From: Candidatus Nanopelagicales bacterium
GTDB taxonomy: Bacteria; Actinomycetota; Actinomycetes; S36-B12
NCBI GenBank assembly: GCA_030827125.1
Contig: JAURFD010000001.1
Location: forward strand, 62,001-126,000
Reading direction: 5' to 3'
Length of the DNA: 64,000 nucleotides
This document shows positions 26,161-36,461 of the stretch, piece after piece. The notes beneath the pieces are model-generated. The model did not search any database. It worked only from the letters and a program-made list of their open reading frames with translations, and had not been told where the DNA came from. The position numbers were made by a program, and so were the translations under genes. The number at the start of each line of letters is the position of its first letter. Position 1 is the first letter of the stretch.

Positions 26161-27120
26161 CTAGGTGGTGCGGGACTTCTCCCGGCGAGTGCGGGTGATG
26201 ATCAAGATGCCGCTCGCGGCGAGAAGAACGACACCGGCGACGAAGAGGCCCGCGATGAGGCCGAGTGTCTGTCCCGCCACCGACATCGCACCCACGCCGG
26301 CCGCGATCACACCGCCCACCGCCCATGCCCACGAGCGACCCCGGGCAAAGAGGTAGAGCGCCAGGGCGGCGAAGCCGAGCAGGACCGCGCGCGAGAACCA
26401 CATCGCGGCGTCCATCTGCCACTCGATGTCGGCATCGAGGCCCATCGGTCGATCAAAGGCGAAGAACGCCGTGGGTACCTGGAAGAAGATAAACGCGGCC
26501 ATGCCGAGGGCCTCGGCAAGCACGGCGGGGGACAGTAGGCGCGGCGCAAGGAGCAGCCAACCGCTCGCCGCCACGAACAGGACGATCGGATCGAGCAACG
26601 GTGACTCCAACGGGCCGATCACGCTGCCCAGGAAAGTCATGATCCACATGAATCCGGTCAGGGCGACGGCAATCGTGGGCACGATCCCGGGCACCCACCA
26701 CGCCGCGAAGCCGGCGGCGATCACGGCCACGCTGAAGACGATGAGCATCGTGATCTCGTCGCGTCGGCCAAAGTCAACGCCGGACCACTCCAAGGCGAGC
26801 GCGGTCGTCATCGCCGCCAGGGGAGCGGCGAGTGCGGCGAGAACGCCGATGAGCCGGCGGCGAGCCACATGCTCGGACAGATGCTGACGTCCGCCCGCGG
26901 TGAGGCTCAAGGCGCCCGCGGCGATGTACAGCGCGACCATGGCGCTGGCGACGACACCGGTTTGCGTGGCCAGGGACAAACTGCTCCAGGACTGGGCCAC
27001 CAAGGCAAAGCCGGCGCCGACGACGAGCGCTGCGCCGAGGTACCCGAGAATCTCGGGAAGGCGCCCGTGTTGCCACGTGTGGTGTGGCCGAGGCGTCTGA
27101 ATGGGTGAGATGGCGGCCAT
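26161..27120 (-). CDS. polytopic membrane protein, DUF2157-like
   Basis: A 319-residue protein with about ten hydrophobic segments and short loops, ending in a basic tail (TRTRREKSRTT). The N-terminal HGRLPEILGYLGAALVVGAG resembles the DUF2157 type of predicted membrane proteins, a weak assignment. The start at 27120 (MAAISPI) has AGGGAGGT upstream; an ATG at 27240 would add 40 residues and overlap lysA. It is the odd one out between argS and lysA, on the opposite strand. Confidence 0.65.
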   Translation of the reverse strand: MAAISPIQTPRPHHTWQHGRLPEILGYLGAALVVGAGFALVAQSWSSLSLATQTGVVASAMVALYIAAGALSLTAGGRQHLSEHVARRRLIGVLAALAAPLAAMTTALALEWSGVDFGRRDEITMLIVFSVAVIAAGFAAWWVPGIVPTIAVALTGFMWIMTFLGSVIGPLESPLLDPIVLFVAASGWLLLAPRLLSPAVLAEALGMAAFIFFQVPTAFFAFDRPMGLDADIEWQMDAAMWFSRAVLLGFAALALYLFARGRSWAWAVGGVIAAGVGAMSVAGQTLGLIAGLFVAGVVLLAASGILIITRTRREKSRTT

Positions 27121-27203
27121 GGCAACCTCCCTGGTCCGAACCTGGGCTCCTTCCACGGTGATCCATCGGCGGAGCACTTGCCAGGGCCTTTTGTCCCGCT
27201 GAC

Positions 27204-27209
27204 TAGCCT
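27204..27209 (+). promoter_or_regulatory. -10 element TAGCCT, leaderless start of lysA
   Basis: TAGCCT, six bases, then ATG at 27216. TTGCCA at 27178-27183 is a possible -35 but the spacing of 20 is long. Confidence 0.55.
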
Positions 27210-27215
27210 GACTCC

Positions 27216-28625
27216 ATGCGCGCTCATCCCGCCGGCCCACGCCACGGCGACGTCATGACCCCCGCGGGGCTGCCGCCCCTGCCCGCAGGGGAATTCGCCG
27301 ACCTCGATCCCGCGGTATGGCCGCGCACCGTGTTGCGCGGTCCGGACGGGGCCATGGTCATCGGCGGATGCGATGTGCGGGATCTCGCCCGGGACTTCGG
27401 CACGCCCCTGTTCCTCCTCGACGAGGCGGACTTCCGGACGCGGGCGGCGGCCTTCCGGACGTCGTATGCCGGGGGTGATGCCCCGGCAACCGTCTACTAC
27501 GCCGCCAAGGCTTTCTTGGCGACCCGCGTGGCCCGCTGGGTCGAGGAAGAGGGACTTGGGCTCGATGTCGCTAGTGGTGGAGAACTCGCTGTCGCCCTGG
27601 CCGCGGAATTCCCGCCCGAGCGCCTGATCCTGCATGGCAACAACAAATCGCTGGACGAGATCGCGCGTGCCTTGCGGGCCGGCGTGGGTTTGATCGTCAT
27701 CGACTCGCTCGTCGAGATCGACCGCGTCGCCGAGGTCGCGCAGCGGCTCGGAGTCGTGGCGGAGGTCTTGGTACGCGTCACCGTGGGTGTCGAGGCGCAC
27801 ACGCACGAATTCATCGCGACGGCACATGAGGACCAAAAGTTCGGACTTTCGCTGAGCAACGGTGAAGCGGCGGCGGCGGTGCTCCAAATCCTTGAGCGCC
27901 CCTCCCTGCACTTTGCTGGACTTCACTCACACATCGGTTCCCAGATCTTCGATGCCTCCGGTTTCGAGATCGCCGCGTCACGCATCGTCGAACTCGCGGC
28001 GGAGTTGGCCGAGCGCGGGATCGCAATCGAGTGGCTTGATCTGGGCGGCGGCATGGGCATCGCCTATACGTCGTACGACGACCCGCTGGACGTGGCCGAT
28101 ATGGCGATGGCCATTGACCGCATCGTGGTGAAGTCGTGCGAGCGTGCTGGGCTTCCGATTCCCCGCATGGCCTTCGAACCCGGTCGAGCGATTGTCGGGC
28201 CTGCCGGCGTCACCCTCTACGAGGTTGGCACCGTGAAGCCGGTCCAACTCGACCACGACCTCGTCCGCACCTTCGTGTCGGTCGACGGCGGCATGAGCGA
28301 CAACATTCGGACCGCCTTGTACGACGCCGACTACACAGTGGTGCTCGCTTCGCGGGAGTCCGCGGCCGAGCCGATGCTGTGCCGGGTCGTCGGCAAGCAC
28401 TGCGAAAGCGGGGACGTGGTGGTGCGCGATGCCTGGCTCCCGGCTGACCTCGCACCCGGCGATCTCCTGGCGGTGGCGGGCACGGGCGCGTACTGCCGGT
28501 CGATGGCCTCGCAGTACAACTACCTGCCGCGCCCCGCGGTGATCTCGGTGCGCGATGGAATGACCGACACCGTCCTTCGCCGGGAGACCGAGGCGGACAT
28601 GCTCTCGCTCGACCCCGGCGCTTAG
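27216..28625 (+). CDS. lysA: diaminopimelate decarboxylase
   Basis: A 469-residue fold-type III PLP enzyme that converts meso-diaminopimelate to lysine. The PLP lysine is in VYYAAKAFL (about residue 92). HSHIGSQI, LDLGGGMGI and EPGRAIVG follow in order, and the active-site Cys of the second domain is in CESGDVV. The start is leaderless at TAGCCT-N6-ATG; an internal ATG at 27255 is possible. It is followed by hom, thrC and thrB, so one block covers lysine and threonine from the aspartate family. Confidence 0.95.
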   Translation: MRAHPAGPRHGDVMTPAGLPPLPAGEFADLDPAVWPRTVLRGPDGAMVIGGCDVRDLARDFGTPLFLLDEADFRTRAAAFRTSYAGGDAPATVYYAAKAFLATRVARWVEEEGLGLDVASGGELAVALAAEFPPERLILHGNNKSLDEIARALRAGVGLIVIDSLVEIDRVAEVAQRLGVVAEVLVRVTVGVEAHTHEFIATAHEDQKFGLSLSNGEAAAAVLQILERPSLHFAGLHSHIGSQIFDASGFEIAASRIVELAAELAERGIAIEWLDLGGGMGIAYTSYDDPLDVADMAMAIDRIVVKSCERAGLPIPRMAFEPGRAIVGPAGVTLYEVGTVKPVQLDHDLVRTFVSVDGGMSDNIRTALYDADYTVVLASRESAAEPMLCRVVGKHCESGDVVVRDAWLPADLAPGDLLAVAGTGAYCRSMASQYNYLPRPAVISVRDGMTDTVLRRETEADMLSLDPGA

Positions 28626-28708
28626 CCAGGGCCGACCCCGAGCAGGACGATCTGAGAGGCTAAGGGCCCTGCCTGCCGCCCGGCGGGCCGAGTCGACCGG
28701 GAGTCGCC

Positions 28709-30004
28709 ATGTCCGCCGCACCCCTTACCGTCGCCCTGCTCGGAGGCGGAACCGTCGGTGCGCAGGTGGCACGGCTGCTCCTTGAGCAATCGGCCGACCT
28801 CGAAGCCCGTGTGGGAGCGCCCCTGCAGCTCGTGGGTGTCGCCGTGCGCGACACCGCGAAGCCGCGCGAGGGGATCCCGTCCGACCTCATCACTGATGAC
28901 GCGGCCGAACTCATATCGCGGGGCAGTGACATCGTCGTCGAGGTCATGGGAGGCATCGAGCCCGCACGCAGCCTCATCCTCCAGGCCATGGCGGCCGGCT
29001 CCAGCGTGATCACGGCCAATAAGGCACTCCTCGCGGCCGACGGGGCAACCCTCTATCAAGCGGCGGAGGAATCCGGTGTCGACCTGTACTTCGAGGCTTC
29101 CGTCGCCGGGGCTATCCCGCTGCTTCGGCCCTTGCGCGAATCTCTCGCGGGCGACCGCGTGATGAAGGTGCTCGGCATCGTCAACGGGACGACCAACTTC
29201 ATCCTCAGCAAGATGGATGAAGAGGGCGCCGACTACGCCGATGTCCTAGCGCAGGCTCAGGAACTCGGGTACGCCGAGGCGGATCCGACCGCCGATGTCG
29301 GTGGCCTGGACGCCGCTGCCAAGGCCGCCATCCTCGCCGAACTCGCCTTCCACACGCGTGTCACTTTCGACGATGTGTCCTGTGAGGGCATCACCGACGT
29401 GACCTCGGCAGATGTCGAGGCTGCTCGTGCCATGGGATTTGTCATCAAGTTGCTCGCGGTCGCGGAGCGGACACCGGACGGTTCCGGTGTGATCGTCCGC
29501 GTCCATCCCGCGATGGTGCCGAGGGATCATCCGTTGGCGAGCGTGCGAGATGCCTTCAACGCGGTCTTCGTTGAAGCTGAAGCGGCCGGGGAAATGATGT
29601 TCTATGGCCGCGGCGCTGGGGGAGCGCCCACCGCGAGCGCCGTCCTCGGTGACGTGGTGGCGGCGGCCCGCAATCGCGTCAGTGGCGGCCGCGGCCCCGG
29701 GGAGTCCACCTACGCCGACTTGCCGGTGCGTCCCATTTCCGAAGCTTTGACGCGCTACTACGTGAATCTGGACGTCGCCGATCGCCCGGGGGTGCTCGCG
29801 GCGATCGCCAACGCTTTCGCGGCCAATGGTGTGAGCATTCAGGTGGTGCGGCAGGACGGTCATGGCGACGACGCGGGCCTCGTTGTGCGCACGCACCTCG
29901 CCTCGGATGGCGCGCTGAGCCGCACCGTCGATGAGCTGCGCAGTCTGGACGCCGTGAAGGAAGTCCTCGGTGTGATGCGAGTCGAGGGTGAGGCGGGTGC
30001 ATGA
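28709..30004 (+). CDS. hom: homoserine dehydrogenase
   Basis: A 431-residue NAD(P)-dependent enzyme that reduces aspartate semialdehyde to homoserine. It has the nucleotide-binding [13 protein letters not shown] at the N-terminus, NGTTNFIL and [19 protein letters not shown] in the catalytic domain, and a C-terminal ACT domain (about 350-425, [15 protein letters not shown]). In related actinobacteria the ACT domain gives feedback control by threonine. The last four bases overlap thrC (ATGA), and the two are followed directly by thrB. Confidence 0.96.
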   Translation: MSAAPLTVALLGGGTVGAQVARLLLEQSADLEARVGAPLQLVGVAVRDTAKPREGIPSDLITDDAAELISRGSDIVVEVMGGIEPARSLILQAMAAGSSVITANKALLAADGATLYQAAEESGVDLYFEASVAGAIPLLRPLRESLAGDRVMKVLGIVNGTTNFILSKMDEEGADYADVLAQAQELGYAEADPTADVGGLDAAAKAAILAELAFHTRVTFDDVSCEGITDVTSADVEAARAMGFVIKLLAVAERTPDGSGVIVRVHPAMVPRDHPLASVRDAFNAVFVEAEAAGEMMFYGRGAGGAPTASAVLGDVVAAARNRVSGGRGPGESTYADLPVRPISEALTRYYVNLDVADRPGVLAAIANAFAANGVSIQVVRQDGHGDDAGLVVRTHLASDGALSRTVDELRSLDAVKEVLGVMRVEGEAGA

Positions 30005-31074
30005 CCAGGTTGGGAGCGCCGCAGTGGCGCGGCTTGATCGAGGAGTACCGGTCCTGGTTGCCGGTCGATGAATCCACCCCCGTTGTCACGTTGCGCGAGG
30101 GCGGTACCCCGCTCGTCTACGCGTGCACCATCAGCGAGATGACCGGCTGCCAGGTGTGGCTGAAGTACGACGGCGCGAATCCCACCGGCTCCTTTAAGGA
30201 CCGTGGCATGACCATGGCCATCAGCAAGGCGGCCGAGGAGGGCGCCAAGGCGGTCATCTGCGCATCGACGGGCAACACGTCCGCCAGCGCGGCGGCCTAT
30301 GCCGTCAAGGCCGGGATGGTCTGCGCCGTACTGGTTCCCGAGGGCAAGATTGCCATGGGCAAGTTGGCGCAGGCGATCGTGCACGGAGCTAAACTCCTTC
30401 AGGTGCAGGGCAATTTTGACGACTGCCTCACACTTGCTCGGGGTCTCGCGGACGACTACCCGGTGAGCCTCGTGAACAGCGTTAATCCCGATCGCATCGA
30501 AGGGCAGAAGACTGCGAGCTTCGAAGTCGTCGACCTCCTCGGTGATGCCCCGGACATTCACTGCCTTCCGGTCGGCAACGCGGGCAACATCACCGCGTAC
30601 TGGAAGGGCTACAACGAGTACGACGCATCGGGTCACACCACGCATCGGCCTCGTATGTGGGGCTTCCAGGCGTCCGGCGCCGCCCCCCTCGTGTCGGGAG
30701 AGCCGGTCGCTACCCCTGAGACCATCGCGACCGCGATTCGCATCGGCAACCCGGCGTCGTGGGATCACGCGATTGCGGCGCGCGATGAGTCGGGCGGCCT
30801 GATTGATGCGGTGACCGACGAGCAGATTCTTGCGGCGTACCACCTGCTCGCGGAGAAGGAGGGTCTCTTCTGCGAGCCGGCGAGTGCGGCAAGCGTGGCC
30901 GGACTGCTGCAGCAGCATGTGCGGGGCGAACTCGACCCCGGGCAAACGGTGGTGTGCACGCTCACCGGCAACGGACTCAAGGATCCCCAGTGGGCCCTGG
31001 CTGACGCGCCGGATCCCACCGTGGTGCCCGTGGATGCTGCGGTGGCCGCCGCAGCCCTGGGACTGCGTGGCTAG
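30001..31074 (+). CDS. thrC: threonine synthase
   Basis: A 357-residue fold-type II PLP enzyme that makes threonine from O-phosphohomoserine. The PLP lysine lies in [11 protein letters not shown] (about residue 69), with the phosphate-binding VGNAGN loop further on. It is of the short bacterial type. The start overlaps hom by four bases and thrB begins three bases after its stop, so the three genes are tightly coupled. Confidence 0.96.
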   Translation: MTRLGAPQWRGLIEEYRSWLPVDESTPVVTLREGGTPLVYACTISEMTGCQVWLKYDGANPTGSFKDRGMTMAISKAAEEGAKAVICASTGNTSASAAAYAVKAGMVCAVLVPEGKIAMGKLAQAIVHGAKLLQVQGNFDDCLTLARGLADDYPVSLVNSVNPDRIEGQKTASFEVVDLLGDAPDIHCLPVGNAGNITAYWKGYNEYDASGHTTHRPRMWGFQASGAAPLVSGEPVATPETIATAIRIGNPASWDHAIAARDESGGLIDAVTDEQILAAYHLLAEKEGLFCEPASAASVAGLLQQHVRGELDPGQTVVCTLTGNGLKDPQWALADAPDPTVVPVDAAVAAAALGLRG

Positions 31075-31077
31075 CCG

Positions 31078-32013
31078 ATGGCCGTGACTTTCCGTTCCAG
31101 CGGTGTCGAGGTGGTCGTTCCCGCGACCAGCGCCAACCTTGGCCCGGGATTCGACAGTCTGGGTCTGGCACTCGGACTGCATGACCACCTTGTCGCCATG
31201 GTGACCGAGGATCCTGGCGTTCTCGTGCATGTCGAGGGCGAGGGAGCCGGTCTGCTCCCGACCGACGAGCACCACCTCGTGGCCCGGGCCATGGCCGCGA
31301 CCTGGAGCGCCATGGATGTCGAGCCGCCGGGAGTGATCATCCGGTGCCTGAACGCCATCCCGCAGGGCCGGGGGATGGGATCGTCCGCGGCCGCGATCAT
31401 CGCAGGCATCATGTTGGCGCGCGGGTTGGTGGTCGACGGCGACGACCTGCTGCCCGACGACGAGGTCCTCGGCCTCGCCACCCGCATGGAAGGCCACCCG
31501 GACAACGTCGCCGCCGCCCTCCTCGGCGGCTTCACCACGGCATGGGTCGACTCCGACGAAGAAGGGGCTCCGCATGCGAGCGCGGTCACCCACGCGGTAC
31601 ACGCGGACGTCGTTCCTGTCGTGTGCGTTCCGCAGCAGCCGATGGCCACATCGACCGCACGCGGCATGCTCAATGATCAGATCGATCGCGCGGACGCGGT
31701 CTTCAACATCGGTCGTGTTGCGCTCCTCACGCACGCCTTGACGGAGGCACCGCACCTGCTGTTTCCGGCGACCGAAGATCGGCTGCACCAGCATGCGCGT
31801 GCATCGGCGTACCCCGCATCCCTTGAGCTCGTGATCAGGCTGCGTGGTCGTGGACTGCCCGCGGTGATCTCCGGTGCCGGGCCGACGGTCCTCGCGCTGA
31901 CCACCTCGCCGGCGGACGTGGCTGATGTGCTTGCCCAGGTGCCGGAGGGGTGGCAGGCCTCGGCGCTAGCGATCGATTCCGCCGGTGCCCGGGTGCATAT
32001 CCGGGGGGTCTGA
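31078..32013 (+). CDS. thrB: homoserine kinase
   Basis: A 311-residue GHMP kinase that phosphorylates homoserine. It opens with VVVPATSANLGPGFDSLGLAL and carries the ATP-binding PQGRGMGSSAAAI (about residues 97-109), with a C-terminal SGAGPTVLAL. It ends the hom-thrC-thrB operon and is followed by the rho leader. Confidence 0.96.
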   Translation: MAVTFRSSGVEVVVPATSANLGPGFDSLGLALGLHDHLVAMVTEDPGVLVHVEGEGAGLLPTDEHHLVARAMAATWSAMDVEPPGVIIRCLNAIPQGRGMGSSAAAIIAGIMLARGLVVDGDDLLPDDEVLGLATRMEGHPDNVAAALLGGFTTAWVDSDEEGAPHASAVTHAVHADVVPVVCVPQQPMATSTARGMLNDQIDRADAVFNIGRVALLTHALTEAPHLLFPATEDRLHQHARASAYPASLELVIRLRGRGLPAVISGAGPTVLALTTSPADVADVLAQVPEGWQASALAIDSAGARVHIRGV

Positions 32014-32309
32014 GGCACCAGCATGGGAGGGTGCTAACCTTGCTGCATTGGTCCTGTTGGGCCGGTGATCCCGTGGAGTAGTTCCAGTGGAGCAGTTCCA
32101 GGAGGATCAACAGCCTCCAGAGCCAACGTGTTTAGGGTTTTCATCCCCGCGTTGTTTTTCGGGCCGTAGGCCCTCTTCGCAGATGGCTTGGGAATCCACC
32201 CGACCAGCGATTTTCCGGTCGGTTGCATGTCGCCTCACGCAATCACGCGCCATGGCGAGTGCGCAAAGTCCCCACCAACGTGGTTGGGGCAGTCAAGAAG
32301 GATATTTAG
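32014..32309 (+). promoter_or_regulatory. rho leader region
   Basis: The 296-base gap before rho holds no ORF of note. It contains a tandem 14-bp duplication (32073-32100), an AT-richer stretch near 32128-32160 (GTTTAGGGTTTTC, GTTGTTTTTC) unlike the flanks, and a hairpin CCCCACCA/TGGTTGGGG at about 32270-32289, close to the ribosome binding site AGAAGGA. Long leaders that allow Rho to limit its own synthesis are known in other bacteria; that it happens here is inference. Confidence 0.45.
32073..32100. repeat. 14-bp tandem repeat in the rho leader
   Basis: GTGGAGTAGTTCCA is followed directly by GTGGAGCAGTTCCA (one difference). Confidence 0.7.
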
Positions 32310-34013
32310 GTGACCGACACCACAACAACGAAGCCTGCCAAGTCCGGGTTGTCCGGCATGCTCCTCCCCGAGTTGAAGCAGTTGGCATCCTCGATGGGCA
32401 TCACCGGCGCGAGCGGGATGCGCAAGAGCGACCTCGTCGCCGCCATCAGCGCCAAGCAGGCCGGTTCCGGCAATGGCGCCGCCGAGTCGCGCCAGCGCCC
32501 GCCCCGCAAGCAGCGCGGCGCCGAAGAGACCTCCACCAACGACAACACCTCATCAGGTGCCGACGCATCCGAGCGGGCCGCTGAGCCGGCCAAGGCAGAT
32601 CGCCACCGTCAGGGTGAGCAGGGCGGTTCCGCCAACCGCGACGCCCAGCGCGGCGGCAATCGCGACGCGAACCGTGACAGCAATCGGGACGCGAACCGCG
32701 ACAGCAATCGGGACGCGAACCGCGACAGCGGCAACGATCGCTCCTACGACGACGACGAGGGAGGTTCGCGTCGCCGACGTCGTCGGGGCCGTGACCGATT
32801 CCGCGATCGGCGCGACCGCCGGCCCGTCGGAGCGAACGAGCAGGAGATCGAACTCAGCGATGACGATGTCGTCGTTCCCGTCGCCGGCATCCTCGACATC
32901 CTCGACAACTACGCCTTCGTGCGTACGGCCGGCTACCTTCCGAGCCCGAACGATGTTTACGTCTCGCTGTCGATGGTGAAGCGCTACGGCCTGCGCAAGG
33001 GCGATGCCGTCACCGGAGCGGTTCGCCAGCCGCGCGAGGGCGAGCGGCGCGAGAAGTTCAACCCTCTCGTGCGCATTGACACGGTGAACGGGTCGGAGCC
33101 CGACGTGGCTCGGCAGCGCCAGGACTTCTCGAAACTGACCCCGCTCTACCCGCAGGAGCGCTTGCGCCTTGAGACTGAGCCGGGCAACCTCACGACCCGC
33201 GTGATCGACCTCGTTGCCCCGATCGGCAAGGGTCAGCGTGGCCTCATCGTCTCGCCGCCCAAGGCGGGCAAGACGATGGTTCTTCAGGCGATCGCCAATG
33301 CGATCACCGCCAACAATCCCGAGTGCCACCTCATGGTCGTCCTCGTGGACGAGCGGCCCGAGGAAGTCACCGATATGCAGCGGTCGGTCAAGGGGGAGGT
33401 CATCGCCTCGACCTTCGATCGACCTGCGGAGGACCACACCATCGTCGCCGAACTCGCGATCGAGCGGGCGAAGCGACTGGTCGAGCTTGGCCACGATGTC
33501 GTCGTACTCCTGGATTCGATGACCCGACTCGGGCGTGCCTACAACCTCGCCGCACCTGCCTCCGGACGCATCCTGTCCGGCGGTGTGGACTCCACCGCGC
33601 TTTATCCGCCGAAGAAGTTCTTCGGTGCTGCGCGCAATATCGAGAACGGCGGATCGCTCACGATTCTGGCCACCGCCCTGGTCGAGACTGGCTCTCGCAT
33701 GGACGAGGTCATCTTCGAAGAGTTCAAGGGCACGGGCAACATGGAGCTCAAACTCGACCGCAAGCTCGCGGACAAGCGCGTCTTCCCCAGCGTGGACGTC
33801 GACGCCTCAGGTACTCGCAAGGAAGAACTCCTCATGGCCCCCGATGAGCTCAAGATCGTGTGGAAGCTGCGTCGGGTGCTCCATGCCCTGGATCAGCAGC
33901 AGGCGATCGAACTGCTGCTCACGAAGCTGCGTGAGACTCCGAGCAACCTCGAGTTCCTCCTCCAGGTGCAAAAGACGACCCCATCGGTCACGTCCTCGGC
34001 GTCAGACGACTAG
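32310..34013 (+). CDS. rho: transcription termination factor Rho
   Basis: A 567-residue RNA-dependent ATPase that ends transcription. An N-terminal Rho-N helical part (about 10-50) is followed by a disordered insert rich in Asn, Arg, Asp and Ser (about 55-165), which is typical of actinobacterial Rho. The cold-shock RNA-binding domain (GILDILDNYAFVRT) comes next, then the Walker A PPKAGKTM (about 316) and DSMTRLGRAYN. The start is GTG with AGAAGGA upstream. Within the insert a 24-bp DNA repeat encodes DANRDSNR units. Such inserts alter RNA binding and can support phase separation in related proteins. Confidence 0.96.
   Translation: MTDTTTTKPAKSGLSGMLLPELKQLASSMGITGASGMRKSDLVAAISAKQAGSGNGAAESRQRPPRKQRGAEETSTNDNTSSGADASERAAEPAKADRHRQGEQGGSANRDAQRGGNRDANRDSNRDANRDSNRDANRDSGNDRSYDDDEGGSRRRRRRGRDRFRDRRDRRPVGANEQEIELSDDDVVVPVAGILDILDNYAFVRTAGYLPSPNDVYVSLSMVKRYGLRKGDAVTGAVRQPREGERREKFNPLVRIDTVNGSEPDVARQRQDFSKLTPLYPQERLRLETEPGNLTTRVIDLVAPIGKGQRGLIVSPPKAGKTMVLQAIANAITANNPECHLMVVLVDERPEEVTDMQRSVKGEVIASTFDRPAEDHTIVAELAIERAKRLVELGHDVVVLLDSMTRLGRAYNLAAPASGRILSGGVDSTALYPPKKFFGAARNIENGGSLTILATALVETGSRMDEVIFEEFKGTGNMELKLDRKLADKRVFPSVDVDASGTRKEELLMAPDELKIVWKLRRVLHALDQQQAIELLLTKLRETPSNLEFLLQVQKTTPSVTSSASDD
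32664..32729 (+). repeat. 24-bp in-frame repeat in rho (DANRDSNR units)
   Basis: Two full units (32664-32687, 32688-32711) and an 18-base partial third (32712-32729) are nearly identical. They code for the Asn/Arg/Asp insert and are a likely site of length variation. Confidence 0.85.
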
Positions 34014-34170
34014 CCCGTCACCCCTGCACGGGCGGGCGGTGCGGCCATTCGGGCGGTCCACGCCGTGGGCCCTCTCCGGGCCGATTGGGGATCGGCGGGC
34101 CTCATGGCGTACCCTTCCCAGGTCCGGTTCACCGCCGCGGCGGACCCGGGCACTCACCTAAGGAGCCACT

Positions 34171-34401
34171 ATGAAGTCGGGTATCCACCCCGAGTACGTC
34201 GAGACCACGGTCACCTGCTCGTGCGGATCGACGTTCACCACACGAAGCACCGCAAAGAACGGCCAGATCCACGCCGATGTGTGCTCGCAGTGCCACCCGT
34301 TCTACACGGGTCGCCAAAAGATCCTCGACTCCGGCGGTCGCGTCGCGAAGTTCGAGAAGCGCTTCGGCGGCAAGGGCAAGGCCGCAACCCCGGCCGAGTG
34401 A
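34171..34401 (+). CDS. rpmE: ribosomal protein L31 (zinc-binding form)
   Basis: A 76-residue L31 with all four zinc ligands, Cys16, Cys18, Cys38 and Cys41 (TCSCGS and [10 protein letters not shown]). It is therefore the C+ form that zinc starvation normally replaces with a C- paralogue. AGGAG precedes the ATG. It lies between rho and prfA as in many actinobacteria. Confidence 0.96.
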   Translation: MKSGIHPEYVETTVTCSCGSTFTTRSTAKNGQIHADVCSQCHPFYTGRQKILDSGGRVAKFEKRFGGKGKAATPAE

Positions 34402-34439
34402 CCCACGCCGCCGCACCATGCTGAGGGAGGCTGGCCGCA

Positions 34440-35510
34440 ATGTTCGACGCCTGCGTCGATCTGCTGGCTGAGTACTCCGCCATTGAGGAACGCCTCGCCG
34501 ACCCGTCGGTGCATGCCGACCCGGCGGAGGCTCGCCGCTTGGCCCGTCGCCATGCCGAACTCCGACCCATCATCGAGGCCTACCGTCGGTGGGTCGCCCT
34601 GGGCGAAGACCTCACGGCTGCCCTCGAACTCGCTGGCTCGGACGCGGCGTTCGCCGAGGAAGCCGAGGCGCTCGATCGAGAGCGTCAAGAGGTCTCCGAT
34701 CAGTTGCGGCGTCTACTCATCCCACGTGATCCCCTCGATGGCAAGGACGTCATCGTAGAGATCAAGGCCGGTGAGGGCGGCGAGGAGTCGGCACTCTTCG
34801 CCGGAGATTTGCTGCGGATGTATCTGCGCTATGCCGAGCGCCGGGGCTGGTCCACCGAAGTGCTCGAAGCCGAAGAGTCTGATCTCGGCGGCTTTCGCGA
34901 TGTCGCCGTCGCGGTCAAGGCGCGCGGTGTTCCCGAACCCGGCGAGGCGCCCTATGCGCGGTTGAAGTACGAGGGTGGGGTGCATCGCGTTCAACGCGTA
35001 CCCGTGACGGAGTCGCAGGGTCGGATTCACACCTCCGCGGCGGGGGTTCTGGTGCTGCCGGAGGCCGAGGAGGTCGACGTCACGATCGACCCCAACGACC
35101 TGCGTATCGATGTCTACCGCTCGTCCGGTCCCGGTGGCCAAAGCGTCAACACCACCGATTCCGCCGTGCGCATTACGCACCTCCCCACCGGCACGGTGGT
35201 GTCCTGCCAGAACGAGAAGAGCCAACTGCAAAACCGCGAGCAGGCCCTACGCATCCTTCGTGCGCGACTGCTCGCGCTCGCAGAGGAGCAGGCCGCGCAG
35301 GAAGCTTCGGACTCACGACGAGCGCAGGTGCGCACCGTCGATCGCAGCGAGCGGATTCGCACGTACAACTTCCCCGAGAATCGCATCAGCGATCACCGCG
35401 TCGGATTCAAGGCCTACAACCTCGATCAGGTGCTCGATGGCGAGCTCGATGACGTCGTACAGGCCTGCATCGATTCCTTCGAAGCGCAAGCCATCGCGGA
35501 GGGCGCGTGA
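34440..35510 (+). CDS. prfA: peptide chain release factor 1
   Basis: A 356-residue release factor reading UAA and UAG. The recognition tripeptide is PVT within [17 protein letters not shown], and the peptidyl-hydrolysis GGQ is in [15 protein letters not shown] (about residue 230). It overlaps the start of prmC by four bases. PrmC methylates the GGQ glutamine, so the two are made together. Confidence 0.96.
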   Translation: MFDACVDLLAEYSAIEERLADPSVHADPAEARRLARRHAELRPIIEAYRRWVALGEDLTAALELAGSDAAFAEEAEALDRERQEVSDQLRRLLIPRDPLDGKDVIVEIKAGEGGEESALFAGDLLRMYLRYAERRGWSTEVLEAEESDLGGFRDVAVAVKARGVPEPGEAPYARLKYEGGVHRVQRVPVTESQGRIHTSAAGVLVLPEAEEVDVTIDPNDLRIDVYRSSGPGGQSVNTTDSAVRITHLPTGTVVSCQNEKSQLQNREQALRILRARLLALAEEQAAQEASDSRRAQVRTVDRSERIRTYNFPENRISDHRVGFKAYNLDQVLDGELDDVVQACIDSFEAQAIAEGA

Positions 35511-36460
35511 ACACGCCGGGCAAGACACCGGGCCGCAGCGAACGCTTTGTCGGCGGCTGGGTGTCTCTGCGAGACGTCCTTGCCGACGCGCAACGTCGCC
35601 TCGCCGCCGCAGGCGTCCCGTCACCACAGAACGACGCGGTCATGTTGGCGGCCCACGTCAAGGGCGTGCCGAAGGGTCGGTTGCATCTCCATGACGAGAT
35701 GCCGGTCGAGGAGCGTACGTCCTTCGAACGGCTCATCGCGCGCCGCATGGCCCGCGTGCCGCTGCAGCATCTGATCGGCTCCGCGGCCTTCCGCACCATC
35801 GACCTCGGCGTGGGTCCCGGAGTCTTCATCCCCCGCCCCGAAACCGAGTTGCTCGCGGGCGCGGCCATCGATGTCCTCCGGTCTCTCCCGGCATCCGAAC
35901 GGCGAGCCGTGGACCTGTGTACCGGATCCGGCGCGGTCGCCCTGTCGATGGCGATCGAGGCAGGCGGCACCGACGTCACCGCCGTCGAGGTCGATTCCGT
36001 GGCGGCTCGGTGGGCGCGCGACAACGTCGTACGCCTGAGCAACGAGCTCGCGGACGTCAACTCAACCGTGCACATCGTGGAGGCCGACGCGCGCGACTGC
36101 GCGAGCGGAGACGGTCCGCTCGCGGCACTAGTGGGCTCGGTGGCCGTGGTCACCATGAATCCGCCGTACGTCCCTGACGACGCCGAGGTGCGCGATCCTG
36201 AGGTGCGCGATCATGATCCGGCTCTCGCCCTCTACGGCGGTCGAGACGGTTTGGACATCGTGCGCGGGGCCGTGGAATCGGCGGCTGACCTGTTGCGTCC
36301 GGGCGGCTTCGTCGCCATCGAGCACTCCGACGAGCAGGGCGAGGGTGTTGAGGACGGTGTGCCCGCGCTCCTCCGCGATGATTCTCGGTGGCGCGACGTG
36401 CACGACCACCTCGATCTCAACCGTCGGGCGCGATTCACGACGGCCATCCGGGCGGTGTGA
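35507..36460 (+). CDS. prmC: release factor glutamine methyltransferase
   Basis: A 317-residue SAM-dependent methyltransferase that modifies the GGQ glutamine of release factors. It has an N-terminal helical domain, the SAM-binding [14 protein letters not shown] and the substrate-binding NPPYVP (about residue 218). The GTG start overlaps the prfA stop (GTGA). Confidence 0.95.
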   Translation: MNTPGKTPGRSERFVGGWVSLRDVLADAQRRLAAAGVPSPQNDAVMLAAHVKGVPKGRLHLHDEMPVEERTSFERLIARRMARVPLQHLIGSAAFRTIDLGVGPGVFIPRPETELLAGAAIDVLRSLPASERRAVDLCTGSGAVALSMAIEAGGTDVTAVEVDSVAARWARDNVVRLSNELADVNSTVHIVEADARDCASGDGPLAALVGSVAVVTMNPPYVPDDAEVRDPEVRDHDPALALYGGRDGLDIVRGAVESAADLLRPGGFVAIEHSDEQGEGVEDGVPALLRDDSRWRDVHDHLDLNRRARFTTAIRAV

Positions 36461-36461
36461 G

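Noticed and set aside
29860-31794. 644-codon minus-strand frame opposite thrC and thrB
   Set aside because: A complement of two well-conserved enzymes; no start signal and no domain.
32664-32729. CRISPR-like repeat array
   Set aside because: The 24-bp units are contiguous, without spacers, in frame inside rho and encode a known kind of disordered insert.
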